From positions 186,001 through 250,000 of the forward strand of contig NZ_JBEBMF010000001.1 of assembly GCF_040081925.1 (NCBI RefSeq): a stretch of DNA of 64,000 nucleotides, read 5' to 3'. Numbering within the stretch: position 1 is the first letter of the stretch; each line of letters starts with the position of its first letter. The position numbers and the translations under genes were made by a program. The notes under the pieces were generated by a model. The model was given only the letters and a program-made list of their open reading frames with translations. It was not told the origin of the DNA and ran no database searches. The DNA is from Mesorhizobium_K quangtriensis (GTDB lineage Bacteria; Pseudomonadota; Alphaproteobacteria; Rhizobiales; Rhizobiaceae). Of the stretch, positions 28,143 to 37,403 are shown piece by piece.

Positions 28143-29102
28143 TCACAGCTTCCGGAGCGCCACCTGTTCCACCCTGTGATCCGCGCCCTTCTTGAGAATA
28201 AGGTCAGCGCGGGGGCGGGTGGGGCGGATGTTCTCGCGCAGGTTTTTCAGGTTGATGTTGCTCCACAGCCCTTCGGCGATCGCCATAGCCGCCGCCTCGG
28301 ACAGTTCGGAATAGCGGTGGAAGAAGGATTTCGGGTCGCGGAAAGCGGTTTCCCTCAGCCGCATGAAGCGTTGGACATACCAGCCGTGGATGAGCTCCTC
28401 CTCGGCGTCGATATAGACCGCGAAGTCGAAGAAGTCGGACAGGAAGGGCACGAACCGGCCGTCCTTGGGCAGGTCGCGCGTCTGCAGCACGTTCAGCCCC
28501 TCGAAGATCAGGATGTCCGGCCGGTCGATCACGACATGCTCACCCGGCAACACATCGTATGTCAGGTGCGAATAGACAGGCGCGCGCACGTCGGCCTGCC
28601 CGGACTTGATCGCGGAGAGGAACCGCAGCAGCGCCCCGACGTCGTAGCTGTCGGGAAAACCCTTGCGCTCCATCAGCCCCTTGCGCCGCAGCACTTCATT
28701 CGGGAAGAGAAAACCGTCGGTCGTCACCAGGTCGACCTGCGGGCTGGAGGGCCAGCGGGCGAGAAGCTCCTTCAACAGGCGCGCGGTGGTGGACTTGCCG
28801 ACGGCGACCGAGCCGGCGATGCCGATGATGAACGGCGTTTTCACCGCATGAGGGCGGTTGAAGAATTCGCGCCGCTGCTTGAACAACAACTGGCTCGATT
28901 CCACATGCGCCGACAGCAGTCGCGAGATCGAGAGATAGATGCGCCGGACTTCGTCGAGGTCGATCGGATCGTTGAGCGATGAAAGCCGGCGAACGTCGTC
29001 GTGTGTAAGGTCGAGCGCAGCGCCCTCGGCGAATTCGGCCCAGCGCTCCGCCGGGTAGAAGCGGTAGGGCGAATATTTGCCGCTCGCAACAGGCGTATCC
29101 AT
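28143..29102 (-). CDS. coaA: type I pantothenate kinase
   Basis: A 319-residue CoaA catalysing the first committed step of coenzyme A synthesis. The P-loop GIAGSVAVGKSTTAR is near residue 100, and TTDGFLFPN, GFPDSYD and IFEGLNVLQ are the family signatures. The length matches E. coli CoaA. ATG at 29102 starts 22 bases after hisE on the same strand. Linkage to hisE is normal in Rhizobiales. Confidence 0.97.
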   Translation of the reverse strand: MDTPVASGKYSPYRFYPAERWAEFAEGAALDLTHDDVRRLSSLNDPIDLDEVRRIYLSISRLLSAHVESSQLLFKQRREFFNRPHAVKTPFIIGIAGSVAVGKSTTARLLKELLARWPSSPQVDLVTTDGFLFPNEVLRRKGLMERKGFPDSYDVGALLRFLSAIKSGQADVRAPVYSHLTYDVLPGEHVVIDRPDILIFEGLNVLQTRDLPKDGRFVPFLSDFFDFAVYIDAEEELIHGWYVQRFMRLRETAFRDPKSFFHRYSELSEAAAMAIAEGLWSNINLKNLRENIRPTRPRADLILKKGADHRVEQVALRKL

Positions 29103-29124
29103 CGACTGCTCCCCGCCGCCGGCT

Positions 29125-29460
29125 TCAGCCAGCCGCGTCCTCCCCTGGTCGTGACGCTTTCTCGGCGATGCCGGACTGCGCGGTACGCCGCTGCAGCTCG
29201 GCCAGCACCTCCGAAGCCGGCACGTCGGCCAGCGCCAGCACCACCAGCCAATGATAAAGAAGGTCCGCGCTTTCGGAAACGAGCGCCTTTCGGTCCCGCG
29301 CCACCGCCGCGATGATCGTCTCGACGGCTTCCTCGCCGAGCTTCTTGGCTGCCTTCTCAGGCCCACCGGCAAAGAGCTTTGCGGTCCACGAATTCGCGTC
29401 GCCCGAACGGCCGCGCTCGGCGATGATCTTTTCCAAGTCGGAAAGCGAGAAATCCGCCAT
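29125..29460 (-). CDS. hisE: phosphoribosyl-ATP diphosphatase
   Basis: A 111-residue MazG-like all-alpha pyrophosphohydrolase for the second step of histidine synthesis (PR-ATP to PR-AMP). The metal motif is seen in KLGEEAVETIIAA and SESADLLYHWLV. The single-domain form without HisI is usual in alphaproteobacteria; hisI is not in this window. It follows hisF by 44 bases. Confidence 0.95.
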   Translation of the reverse strand: MADFSLSDLEKIIAERGRSGDANSWTAKLFAGGPEKAAKKLGEEAVETIIAAVARDRKALVSESADLLYHWLVVLALADVPASEVLAELQRRTAQSGIAEKASRPGEDAAG

Positions 29461-29504
29461 GCCTGCCAGTCCCCGTCCCTTATTACCCCCGCACTGCGCG
29501 CCGT

Positions 29505-30296
29505 TTATTGCGCCGCAGCAAAAGAGTCCAGACGCATCGGCAGACCGGCCTTTGACATGAAGGCCTTGGCCTCGCTGATGGAATAGGTGCCGAAATGGAA
29601 GATCGAGGCGGCGAGCACCGCGGTCGCATGACCGTCGCGCACGCCCTCGACCAGATGGTTCAGCGTGCCGACGCCGCCCGATGCGATGACCGGCGCGCGC
29701 ACCGCGTCGGCGATGGCGCGGGTCAGCGCGATGTCATAGCCGGCCTTCGTGCCGTCGCGATCCATCGAGGTGAGCAGGATCTCGCCCGCGCCAAGGTCAA
29801 CAACTTTTTGTGCAAACTCGATCGCATCGATGCCGGTCGCCTGCCTGCCGCCATGGGTGAAGATCTCCCAGCGTTCAGTCTCGCCCGGCGCCGAAACCTT
29901 CTTGGCGTCGATGGCGACGACGATGCACTGGTTGCCGAACTTGTCGGCCGCTTCCGCCACGAATTCCGGGTTCTTCACCGCAGCCGTATTGATCGACACC
30001 TTGTCGGCCCCGGCCAGCAGAAGTTTCCTGATGTCGCCAACGGCCCGCACGCCGCCGCCCACCGTCAGCGGCATGAAGCAGCGTTCGGCCGTGCGCGCCA
30101 CCACGTCGAAGATGGTCTCGCGGTTGTCGGAAGAGGCCGTGATATCGAGGAAACAAAGCTCGTCCGCGCCCGCCGCGTCATAGGCGGTCGCCGCCTCGAC
30201 CGGGTCGCCGGCATCGATCAGGTCGACGAAGTTGACGCCCTTGACGACACGGCCGTCCTTGACGTCCAGGCAGGGGATGACGCGCGCCTTGAGCAT
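29505..30296 (-). CDS. hisF: imidazole glycerol phosphate synthase cyclase subunit
   Basis: A 263-residue TIM-barrel cyclase making IGP and AICAR from PRFAR using ammonia delivered from HisH. The N-terminal catalytic Asp is in VIPCLDVKDGRVVKG, and the second catalytic Asp is in LLTSMDRDGTK. Phosphate-binding glycines such as ASGGVGTLNHL are present. Its start overlaps the stop of the arginase-like gene by one base, so it is coupled to that unusual guest gene. Confidence 0.97.
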   Translation of the reverse strand: MLKARVIPCLDVKDGRVVKGVNFVDLIDAGDPVEAATAYDAAGADELCFLDITASSDNRETIFDVVARTAERCFMPLTVGGGVRAVGDIRKLLLAGADKVSINTAAVKNPEFVAEAADKFGNQCIVVAIDAKKVSAPGETERWEIFTHGGRQATGIDAIEFAQKVVDLGAGEILLTSMDRDGTKAGYDIALTRAIADAVRAPVIASGGVGTLNHLVEGVRDGHATAVLAASIFHFGTYSISEAKAFMSKAGLPMRLDSFAAAQ

Positions 30297-31132
30297 CAGG
30301 CCTGCTCCATCGCAGCCAGGAAATCGACCAGCAGATGGCCGACGACCGGCGGCACTTCGCTCTTGGCGTCAAAGGCCGGATCGTAGGCGGTCAGCGTCAG
30401 ACCGACGATCGGGGCCGAGCGCGCCATGCAGGTGGCGGCGTCGCGCACCTGCACCGGCGTCGGTCCGCCCGACTGGGCATAGCGGTTGACCTGCAGTTCG
30501 TCCGGGTCGTGCACGTCGAGATCGATATGCATGTGCGTCCGCTTCACGTCCTTCGCCTTGAGCTCCGCTACTTTTTCGGCCGCGTCCGTCATCTCGGCGC
30601 GGATCACAGGCAGGCTTCCCAGCACGACCTTTTCCTCGGGATCGAGATCGCGGGCGCCGACCAGCATGCTTTTGGCCGGCTCGATCGGGCGGAAATCGTG
30701 GATGGTGTAGGCCATCGGCCGCCAGCAGAGCCCGAGCGCGGTCGCCAGCGCCATGCCGTCGAGGAAGCCGTGGGCGGAGGTTTCCGGCGTGTTGATGTCG
30801 GCGTGCTGATCGAACCAGATGATCGAATCCGCTTCTTCGCCGGCTACCGATCCGCAGGCGGTGAGGCAGTTGCCGGCCAGCACGACGGGGAAGCGGTCCG
30901 CCTTGCGTGCGGCGCTGACCTTTTCGGCCACCGCCTTGCAGACGGCGAAGCCGGTCGCGATCTCGCGATCGTCCAGCCCCTTGATGGACCCGATCTCCTC
31001 GACCGCCACGTCGTGCCCTTCCATCGTCAGCGTCTCGACCAGCCCACCCGAGATCAGCGCCTCCGGTCCCTTGCCGAAGCCGTGGTCGCGGCGACCGCTG
31101 TCGTAGGGGGCGAGGATGATGGATAGCTTCAC
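30296..31132 (-). CDS. arginase/agmatinase-family protein inside the his operon, altered metal site
   Basis: A 278-residue ureohydrolase-fold protein between hisA and hisF. The second metal motif FDQHADIN (Asp108, His110, Asp112) and the third IDLDVHDP (Asp204, Asp206) are present. The first motif, normally GGDHS, reads AGNCLTA, so the first metal-ligand His is missing. I chose GTG at 31132 because it begins one base after hisA and gives the family N-terminus; longer frames run into hisA. It overlaps hisF by one base. It could hydrolyse an amidino compound or be non-catalytic; the substrate is not predictable. Confidence 0.75.
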   Translation of the reverse strand: MKLSIILAPYDSGRRDHGFGKGPEALISGGLVETLTMEGHDVAVEEIGSIKGLDDREIATGFAVCKAVAEKVSAARKADRFPVVLAGNCLTACGSVAGEEADSIIWFDQHADINTPETSAHGFLDGMALATALGLCWRPMAYTIHDFRPIEPAKSMLVGARDLDPEEKVVLGSLPVIRAEMTDAAEKVAELKAKDVKRTHMHIDLDVHDPDELQVNRYAQSGGPTPVQVRDAATCMARSAPIVGLTLTAYDPAFDAKSEVPPVVGHLLVDFLAAMEQA

Positions 31133-31133
31133 G

Positions 31134-31874
31134 TCAGTCGCCTTTCCCGGTATCGCGCAAAATCGCAAGCGCCTCGGCCGGATCGATACGTCCATCATAT
31201 AGTGCGCGGCCGGAAATTGCGCCTTCGAGTTTGCGCGCATCGGGGAGCGTCATGCGCCTGATGTCGTCGAGCGAGGCCAGCCCGCCGGACGCGATGACCG
31301 GGATCGACACGGCGTCGGCGAGTGCAATGGTCGAGTCCCAGTTGAGGCCGGTCAGCACGCCGTCGCGGTCGATGTCTGTGTAGATGATGGCCGCGACGCC
31401 GGCGCCCTCGAACTTCTTCGCCAGTTCGACGACGCCGAGGCTCGACGCCTCAGCCCAGCCCTCGACCGCCACCTTGCCGCCGCGCGCGTCGATGCCGACG
31501 GCAATCCTGTCGGGAAATTCGCGGCAGGCCTGCTTCACCAGTTCCGGCTCGCGCACCGCCACCGTGCCGAGGATGACACGCGCAAGTCCTCGATCCAGCC
31601 AGTCCTCGATCTGGTCCAGGGTGCGGATGCCGCCGCCCAGCTGCACGGGGTTTTTCGTCGCCTTCAGGATCGCGCCGACCGCCGCGCTGTTGACGCTCTT
31701 GCCCTCGAAGGCACCATTCAGGTCGACGACGTGCAGCCAGCGGAACCCCTGATCCTCGAAGGCTTTTGCCTGCGCTGCCGGATCCTCGTTGTAGATGGTG
31801 GCCGTCTGCATGTCGCCGAGCTTCAGGCGCACGCACTGGCCGTCTTTCAGGTCGATGGCGGGAAACAGGATCAT
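31134..31874 (-). CDS. hisA: ProFAR isomerase (phosphoribosylformimino-AICAR-P isomerase)
   Basis: A 246-residue TIM-barrel isomerase catalysing the Amadori rearrangement of ProFAR to PRFAR. The catalytic Asp residues are in FPAIDLKDGQCVRL and YTDIDRDGVLTG. The second phosphate motif ASGGLASLDDI is present. The start overlaps the stop of the upstream membrane protein by one base. It is part of a tightly packed operon. Confidence 0.97.
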   Translation of the reverse strand: MILFPAIDLKDGQCVRLKLGDMQTATIYNEDPAAQAKAFEDQGFRWLHVVDLNGAFEGKSVNSAAVGAILKATKNPVQLGGGIRTLDQIEDWLDRGLARVILGTVAVREPELVKQACREFPDRIAVGIDARGGKVAVEGWAEASSLGVVELAKKFEGAGVAAIIYTDIDRDGVLTGLNWDSTIALADAVSIPVIASGGLASLDDIRRMTLPDARKLEGAISGRALYDGRIDPAEALAILRDTGKGD

Positions 31875-32365
31875 CAGCGGTTGATCTCGACGAGGAAAAC
31901 CCAGGAATCGAAGGCGGCCTTGGCGATAGAAAGACAGATGCCGGCCGCCAGCCAGTACGCGCCGTCGGCATTGCCGGCCATGAGCAGCACGCCGCCGACC
32001 AGCCACGGCAGGATCGCCAGTTCGAACAGCACGAGGTTGGCCGTGTAGACGCGCGCGTAGCCCTTGGCGCGCCTCAGGCTTCGCGCCGCCAGCAAGGTGC
32101 CCATGACGCCTGTGACCGCGGCGATGACGAGCACGCCGTTTCCGGCGACGAACAGGCTCAAACCCGGCATCAGGAGGAACAGCGCAACCATTAGGGCCGC
32201 CAGCAACTGGATCAGCGCCTGCTCGGCGCGTTCGGTCAGCCCGTTGCCGGCCAGCACCTTCTCGAGGTTCAGCGAAAGCGATACGAAGAACAGCCCGAGC
32301 AGCGCCGCCGTCGCGCCGGCCACCGCGGCAAGGAAATCGGTCCAGGCGGACAGGCCGAGCGTCAT
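31874..32365 (-). CDS. hypothetical four-helix membrane protein in the his operon
   Basis: A 163-residue protein with four or five hydrophobic segments (about residues 12-32, 54-72, 78-98, 112-132 and possibly 135-155) and short loops, one rich in Arg. No catalytic motif is visible. MTLGLSAW at 32365 is chosen as start because it overlaps the DUF1330 gene stop by 4 bases; a longer frame intrudes on that gene. It is coupled to hisA. Function unknown; its presence in the operon suggests conservation by position only. Confidence 0.7.
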   Translation of the reverse strand: MTLGLSAWTDFLAAVAGATAALLGLFFVSLSLNLEKVLAGNGLTERAEQALIQLLAALMVALFLLMPGLSLFVAGNGVLVIAAVTGVMGTLLAARSLRRAKGYARVYTANLVLFELAILPWLVGGVLLMAGNADGAYWLAAGICLSIAKAAFDSWVFLVEINR

Positions 32366-32664
32366 ACGCCCTCCACGATGGCAATATGAGCCGTCGAATA
32401 GGCCTGTCGTAACTTTAGCGCCTCCTGATATTCTGGCGAACGATAGCAATCCAGCGCGGTTTGGTAGCTGTCGAACTCGATGACGATCAGCCGCGAAGCC
32501 ATCGGCCCCTCAAGCACCTCGCCGCGACCGCCGCGCACGATGAATCGCGCGCCATACTTGTCGAAGGCGGCCTTGTTGGCAGCGATGTAGCGTGGATAGT
32601 TTTCAGGGTCGGTCACGTCGACCATGCCCATCCAGTAGCCCTTCTTTGCCGGCGCGTCGGTCAT
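32362..32664 (-). CDS. DUF1330 family protein
   Basis: A 100-residue ferredoxin-like-fold (dimeric alpha-beta barrel) protein. Typical DUF1330 pieces are KGYWMGMVDVTDPENYPRY, GARFIVRGG and YRSPEYQEALKLR near the C-terminus. The biochemical role of this family is not established. It overlaps hisH upstream and the membrane-protein gene downstream by 4 bases each, which puts it firmly in the his transcript. Confidence 0.85.
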   Translation of the reverse strand: MTDAPAKKGYWMGMVDVTDPENYPRYIAANKAAFDKYGARFIVRGGRGEVLEGPMASRLIVIEFDSYQTALDCYRSPEYQEALKLRQAYSTAHIAIVEGV

Positions 32665-33314
32665 CTGGGCTTCCAGCGCAAAAAATTCGCGATCAGCGCC
32701 AGACCCAGCGCCTGGCTCTTTTCCGGGTGAAACTGTGTTCCCGCAAGATTGTCGCGCGCCACCGCCGCCGTCACCGGCCCGCCATAGTCGGCAACCGCCA
32801 GCACTTCGGCCGGGTTCTTCGCATCGAGATGGTAGGAATGGACGAAATAGGCGTGCAGGCCGTCCTCGCCGGTCGGGATGCCTTCGAACAGTGGGTGCTG
32901 CCGCGTCAGCCGGATCGTGTTCCAGCCGATCTGCGGGATCTTCAGCGCCGGGTTGGAAGGCGTGATCTCCGTCACGTCGCCCTTGATCCAGCCGAATCCG
33001 TCGGTGACGACCTTCTCCAGCCCGCGCTCCGACATCAGTTGCATGCCGACGCAGATGCCGAGGAACGGCTGGCCTTTGCGAACCGCCGTTTCCTCGACCG
33101 CCTCCCACATGCCATCGACTGCATGCAGGCCCGCCGCGCAATCGGCATAAGCGCCGACGCCCGGCAGCACGATGCGGTCGGCCGAGCGCACCCGCTCGGC
33201 ATCCGCCGTCAGGTCGATCTCGGCGTCGATGCCCGCTTCGCGCGCCGAGCGCTCGAAGGCTTTGGTGGCCGAGCGCAGATTGCCCGAGCCGTAATCGATG
33301 ATCGCGACACGCAT
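32661..33314 (-). CDS. hisH: imidazole glycerol phosphate synthase glutaminase subunit
   Basis: A 217-residue class I glutamine amidotransferase feeding ammonia to HisF. The nucleophile is in FLGICVGMQLM, and the catalytic His-Glu pair is in GTQFHPEKSQ. IDYGSGNLRS starts the domain. The start at 33314 gives the standard N-terminus MRVAIIDYG; the frame continues upstream into a different gene. It lies one base after the DUF2628 stop. Confidence 0.96.
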   Translation of the reverse strand: MRVAIIDYGSGNLRSATKAFERSAREAGIDAEIDLTADAERVRSADRIVLPGVGAYADCAAGLHAVDGMWEAVEETAVRKGQPFLGICVGMQLMSERGLEKVVTDGFGWIKGDVTEITPSNPALKIPQIGWNTIRLTRQHPLFEGIPTGEDGLHAYFVHSYHLDAKNPAEVLAVADYGGPVTAAVARDNLAGTQFHPEKSQALGLALIANFLRWKPR

Positions 33315-33315
33315 G

Positions 33316-33807
33316 TCAGTGTCTTCCGGGATAGCCGAGCAGGCCGAGCGCCGGACCTGTATGCGCGGCAGCTGTCGAAGCCGGCCACGCCGGGGCAGGG
33401 CGGGGTTCAGCTGTCCACGGCCCGGCAACCCGTCCCTCATCCTCGCCGGCCAGATAGCGGATTTCCGCCTCGGCCGCGCTGTCACCCTCGACCACGCCCC
33501 ATTCGCACCAGCCGCGCCTGCGCAGGGCGGCGATGCGCAGCGCCGGGCCTTCCAGCGCCACGAACAGCGAAACCAGCAGCGACAGGGCAGCACCCGCAAA
33601 GGCAAAGCCCGTCGTTTCGCCCAGCGCCATCAAAACAACGCTCGCGACGAAGGCCACGAACGCCTCGATCCAGAGCCGATGCCACAAAAGCCAGACCAGC
33701 GGCAGGATGAAGGCGATCAGCGAAAAGCCGTCGCGCACCATGACGGCGCGCTCCGCCGCCTCGTCCTCGCTCGCTCCGGGCGGCTCCATCACCACATAGA
33801 TGGCCAT
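33316..33807 (-). CDS. DUF2628 domain membrane protein
   Basis: A 163-residue protein with an N-terminal soluble segment including VRDGFSLIAFILPLVWLLWHRLW, the hallmark of DUF2628, and two or three membrane helices within residues 27-92. A hydrophilic C-terminal tail is rich in Ala and Pro. It lies between hisB and hisH, where similar proteins are found in other Rhizobiales. Function unknown. Confidence 0.82.
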   Translation of the reverse strand: MAIYVVMEPPGASEDEAAERAVMVRDGFSLIAFILPLVWLLWHRLWIEAFVAFVASVVLMALGETTGFAFAGAALSLLVSLFVALEGPALRIAALRRRGWCEWGVVEGDSAAEAEIRYLAGEDEGRVAGPWTAEPRPAPAWPASTAAAHTGPALGLLGYPGRH

Positions 33808-33811
33808 CGGA

Positions 33812-34411
33812 TTACCCCTTCAGGCTGCCCTTGGTGGAGGGTACCGCGTCCGGCTGGCGCGGGTCGCGCTCCAGCGATGCGCGCAGCACGCGCGCCACTG
33901 CCTTGAAGCAGGTCTCGGCGATATGGTGGCTGTTGGCGCCATAGTGATTGGTCACATGCAGCGTGACGCCGGCATTCTGGGCCAGCGCGTGGAAGAACTC
34001 GCGCACCAGTTCGGTGTCGAAGGTGCCGATCTTCTGCGACGGAAACGTCACGTTCCAGACCAGATATGGCCGGCCCGACACGTCCATCGCCGCACGCGTC
34101 AGCGTCTCGTCCATGGCGAGGTCAAGCGAAGCGTAGCGCATGATGCCGCGCCGCTCACCCATCGCCTTGGACAGCGCCTGGCCGATCGCGATGCCGGTAT
34201 CTTCCACCGTGTGGTGGTCGTCGATGTGCAGGTCGCCCTTTGCCTTGATCGTCATGTCGATCAGGGAATGGCGCGAGAGCTGGTCCAGCATATGGTCGAA
34301 GAAACCGACCCCGGTAGCCATCTCGGCCTTGCCCATGCCGTCGATGTCGAGGGCAACCGAAATCTCGGTTTCCTTGGTCTTGCGGCTGACCTTTGCCGAA
34401 CGCGATGCCAT
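33812..34411 (-). CDS. hisB: imidazoleglycerol-phosphate dehydratase
   Basis: A 199-residue monofunctional HisB dehydratase, step six of histidine synthesis. Manganese-binding motifs are GFFDHMLDQLSRH, DDHHTVEDTGIAIG and NHYGANSHHIAE. The C-terminal STKGSL end is standard. The start at 34411 gives the normal N-terminus MASRSAKVSR. It is the first gene of the minus-strand his operon, divergent from trpF across 155 bases. Confidence 0.97.
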   Translation of the reverse strand: MASRSAKVSRKTKETEISVALDIDGMGKAEMATGVGFFDHMLDQLSRHSLIDMTIKAKGDLHIDDHHTVEDTGIAIGQALSKAMGERRGIMRYASLDLAMDETLTRAAMDVSGRPYLVWNVTFPSQKIGTFDTELVREFFHALAQNAGVTLHVTNHYGANSHHIAETCFKAVARVLRASLERDPRQPDAVPSTKGSLKG

Positions 34412-34566
34412 GCGAGAACCCTGCGGAACTGAAAGCGGCCTTCTATCAGCCTGATCCCTCGAAGGAAAGTTGGTGCGCGGGCGGGAAGCGAGCGCACGGC
34501 CGTGCGAGAGGCCACCCGCGGGCGGAATCCTCGACTTTCCCGCCGTTTCATGCCACTTCCCGCGCC
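34412..34566. promoter_or_regulatory. divergent hisB-trpF intergenic region
   Basis: This 155-bp gap must hold the promoters for the his operon and for trpF. The only structured element I see is a perfect 14-bp palindrome CGCACGGCCGTGCG at 34493-34506. No leader peptide with His or Trp codon runs was found. Confidence 0.4.
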
Positions 34567-35226
34567 ATGGCACTCGACATCAAGATATGCGGGCTGAAGA
34601 CGGCCGAGGCGCTGGAGGCGGCGCTGGCGGGCGGCGCGACGCATGTCGGCTTCATTTTTTTCCTCAAAAGCCCGCGCAACATCGCGCCCGCCGAGGCCGG
34701 ACGGCTGCGCAAGCCGGCGGCCGGTCGCGCAAAAGCCGTGGCCGTGACGGTCGATGCCGATGATGCCTTCCTAGATGAGATCGTCACCGCGATGGCGCCC
34801 GACATGCTGCAGCTCCACGGCCATGAGACGCCTGAGCGCGTCGCTGCCGTAAAGACGCGCTCAGGCCTGCCGGTGATGAAGGCGTTCTCGGTGCGCGACG
34901 CGGCCGACCTCGCCGGGCTGGACGCATATCGCGGCATCGCCGACCGCTTCCTGTTCGACGCCAAGCCGCCCAAGGGGGCCGAGCTTCCCGGCGGCAACGG
35001 AGTGCCGTTCGACTGGACGGTGCTGGCCGCGCTCGACCCGGATATCGACTACATGCTGTCGGGCGGGCTGAACGCCGCCAATATCGGCGAGGCTCTGCGC
35101 CGGGTCCGCCCCGCCGGAATAGACATCTCGTCCGGCGTCGAAAGCGCGCCCGGCGTCAAGGACCCCGCGCTGATCCGCCGGTTCTTCCGGGCCGTAGAGG
35201 CAGAGCTGGAGAAAAACGGCGTTTAG
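34567..35226 (+). CDS. trpF: phosphoribosylanthranilate isomerase
   Basis: A 219-residue TIM-barrel isomerase for the third tryptophan step. KICGLKTAE carries the general-base Cys near residue 7, and the general-acid Asp lies in VTVDADD. The phosphate-binding C-terminal part has LSGGLNAANI and GIDISSGVES. The start at 34567 fits the family; upstream frame lacks similarity. It begins the trpFBA-accD-folC cluster that is typical of alphaproteobacteria. Confidence 0.96.
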   Translation: MALDIKICGLKTAEALEAALAGGATHVGFIFFLKSPRNIAPAEAGRLRKPAAGRAKAVAVTVDADDAFLDEIVTAMAPDMLQLHGHETPERVAAVKTRSGLPVMKAFSVRDAADLAGLDAYRGIADRFLFDAKPPKGAELPGGNGVPFDWTVLAALDPDIDYMLSGGLNAANIGEALRRVRPAGIDISSGVESAPGVKDPALIRRFFRAVEAELEKNGV

Positions 35227-35301
35227 CTTGCGCCCCGGCCCTCGAAAAGGCTAATCGAAATCGACCGGCGGCAGGAACGGGCCGCCCATCCGGGAAACGC
35301 C

Positions 35302-36522
<1,221 letters not shown>

Positions 36523-36524
36523 TC

Positions 36525-37367
36525 ATGGCCGACACCCGCATCGATCGCCGCATGGCGAAGCTGAAGGCCGAGGGACGCCCGGCGCTCGTCACCTATTTCA
36601 TGGGCGGCGACCCCGACTACGCGACCTCGCTCCGGATCATGCAGGCATTGCCCAAGTCCGGCAGCGATATCATTGAACTCGGCATGCCCTTCTCCGATCC
36701 CATGGCCGACGGGCCGGCGATCCAGGCCGCCGGCCTGCGCGCGCTGAAGGCAGGGCAGACGCTGGCCAAGACGCTGGCCATGGCCGCAGATTTCCGCAAG
36801 TCGGATGACGAGACCCCCATCGTGCTGATGGGCTATTACAACCCGATCTACATCTACGGCGTCGACCGCTTCCTCACCGACGCGAAGGCTTCCGGCATAG
36901 ACGGGTTGATCGTGGTCGACCTGCCGCCGGAGATGGACGAGGAACTGTGCATTCCGGCGCTGAAGGCCGGCATCAACTTCATCCGCCTCGCCACGCCGAC
37001 GACCGACGACAAGCGCCTGCCCAAGGTTCTGCAGAACACGTCCGGCTTCGTCTACTACGTCTCGATGACCGGCATTACCGGGTCGGCGCTTGCCGATACG
37101 GCAAAGGTCGGCACCGCGGTCACGCGCATCAAGGCGCATACGGCGCTGCCGGTCTGCGTTGGCTTCGGCGTCAAGACAGCCGAGCAGGCGCGTGCGATCG
37201 GCGCGTCAGCGGATGGTGTCGTGGTGGGGACGGCCATCGTCAACGCGGTCGCCAATGTGCTCGATCCCAAGGGCGGCCAGACCGCCGATCCGGCCGAGGC
37301 GGTTGCGACGCTGGTCAGCGGGCTGGCGCAGGGCGTTCGCTCTGCCCGCCTTGCTGCTGCCGAATAG
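36525..37367 (+). CDS. trpA: tryptophan synthase alpha subunit
   Basis: A 280-residue TIM-barrel subunit cleaving indole-3-glycerol phosphate. The catalytic Glu is in IIELGMPFSDPMADGP near residue 50, and a second acidic residue lies in GLIVVDLPPEM. CVGFGVKTAEQ forms the phosphate site. It directly follows trpB with two bases between. Confidence 0.98.
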   Translation: MADTRIDRRMAKLKAEGRPALVTYFMGGDPDYATSLRIMQALPKSGSDIIELGMPFSDPMADGPAIQAAGLRALKAGQTLAKTLAMAADFRKSDDETPIVLMGYYNPIYIYGVDRFLTDAKASGIDGLIVVDLPPEMDEELCIPALKAGINFIRLATPTTDDKRLPKVLQNTSGFVYYVSMTGITGSALADTAKVGTAVTRIKAHTALPVCVGFGVKTAEQARAIGASADGVVVGTAIVNAVANVLDPKGGQTADPAEAVATLVSGLAQGVRSARLAAAE

Positions 37368-37403
37368 TCTTCCCATCTTCTCCCGAAACGGGATTGTTTC
37401 ACG

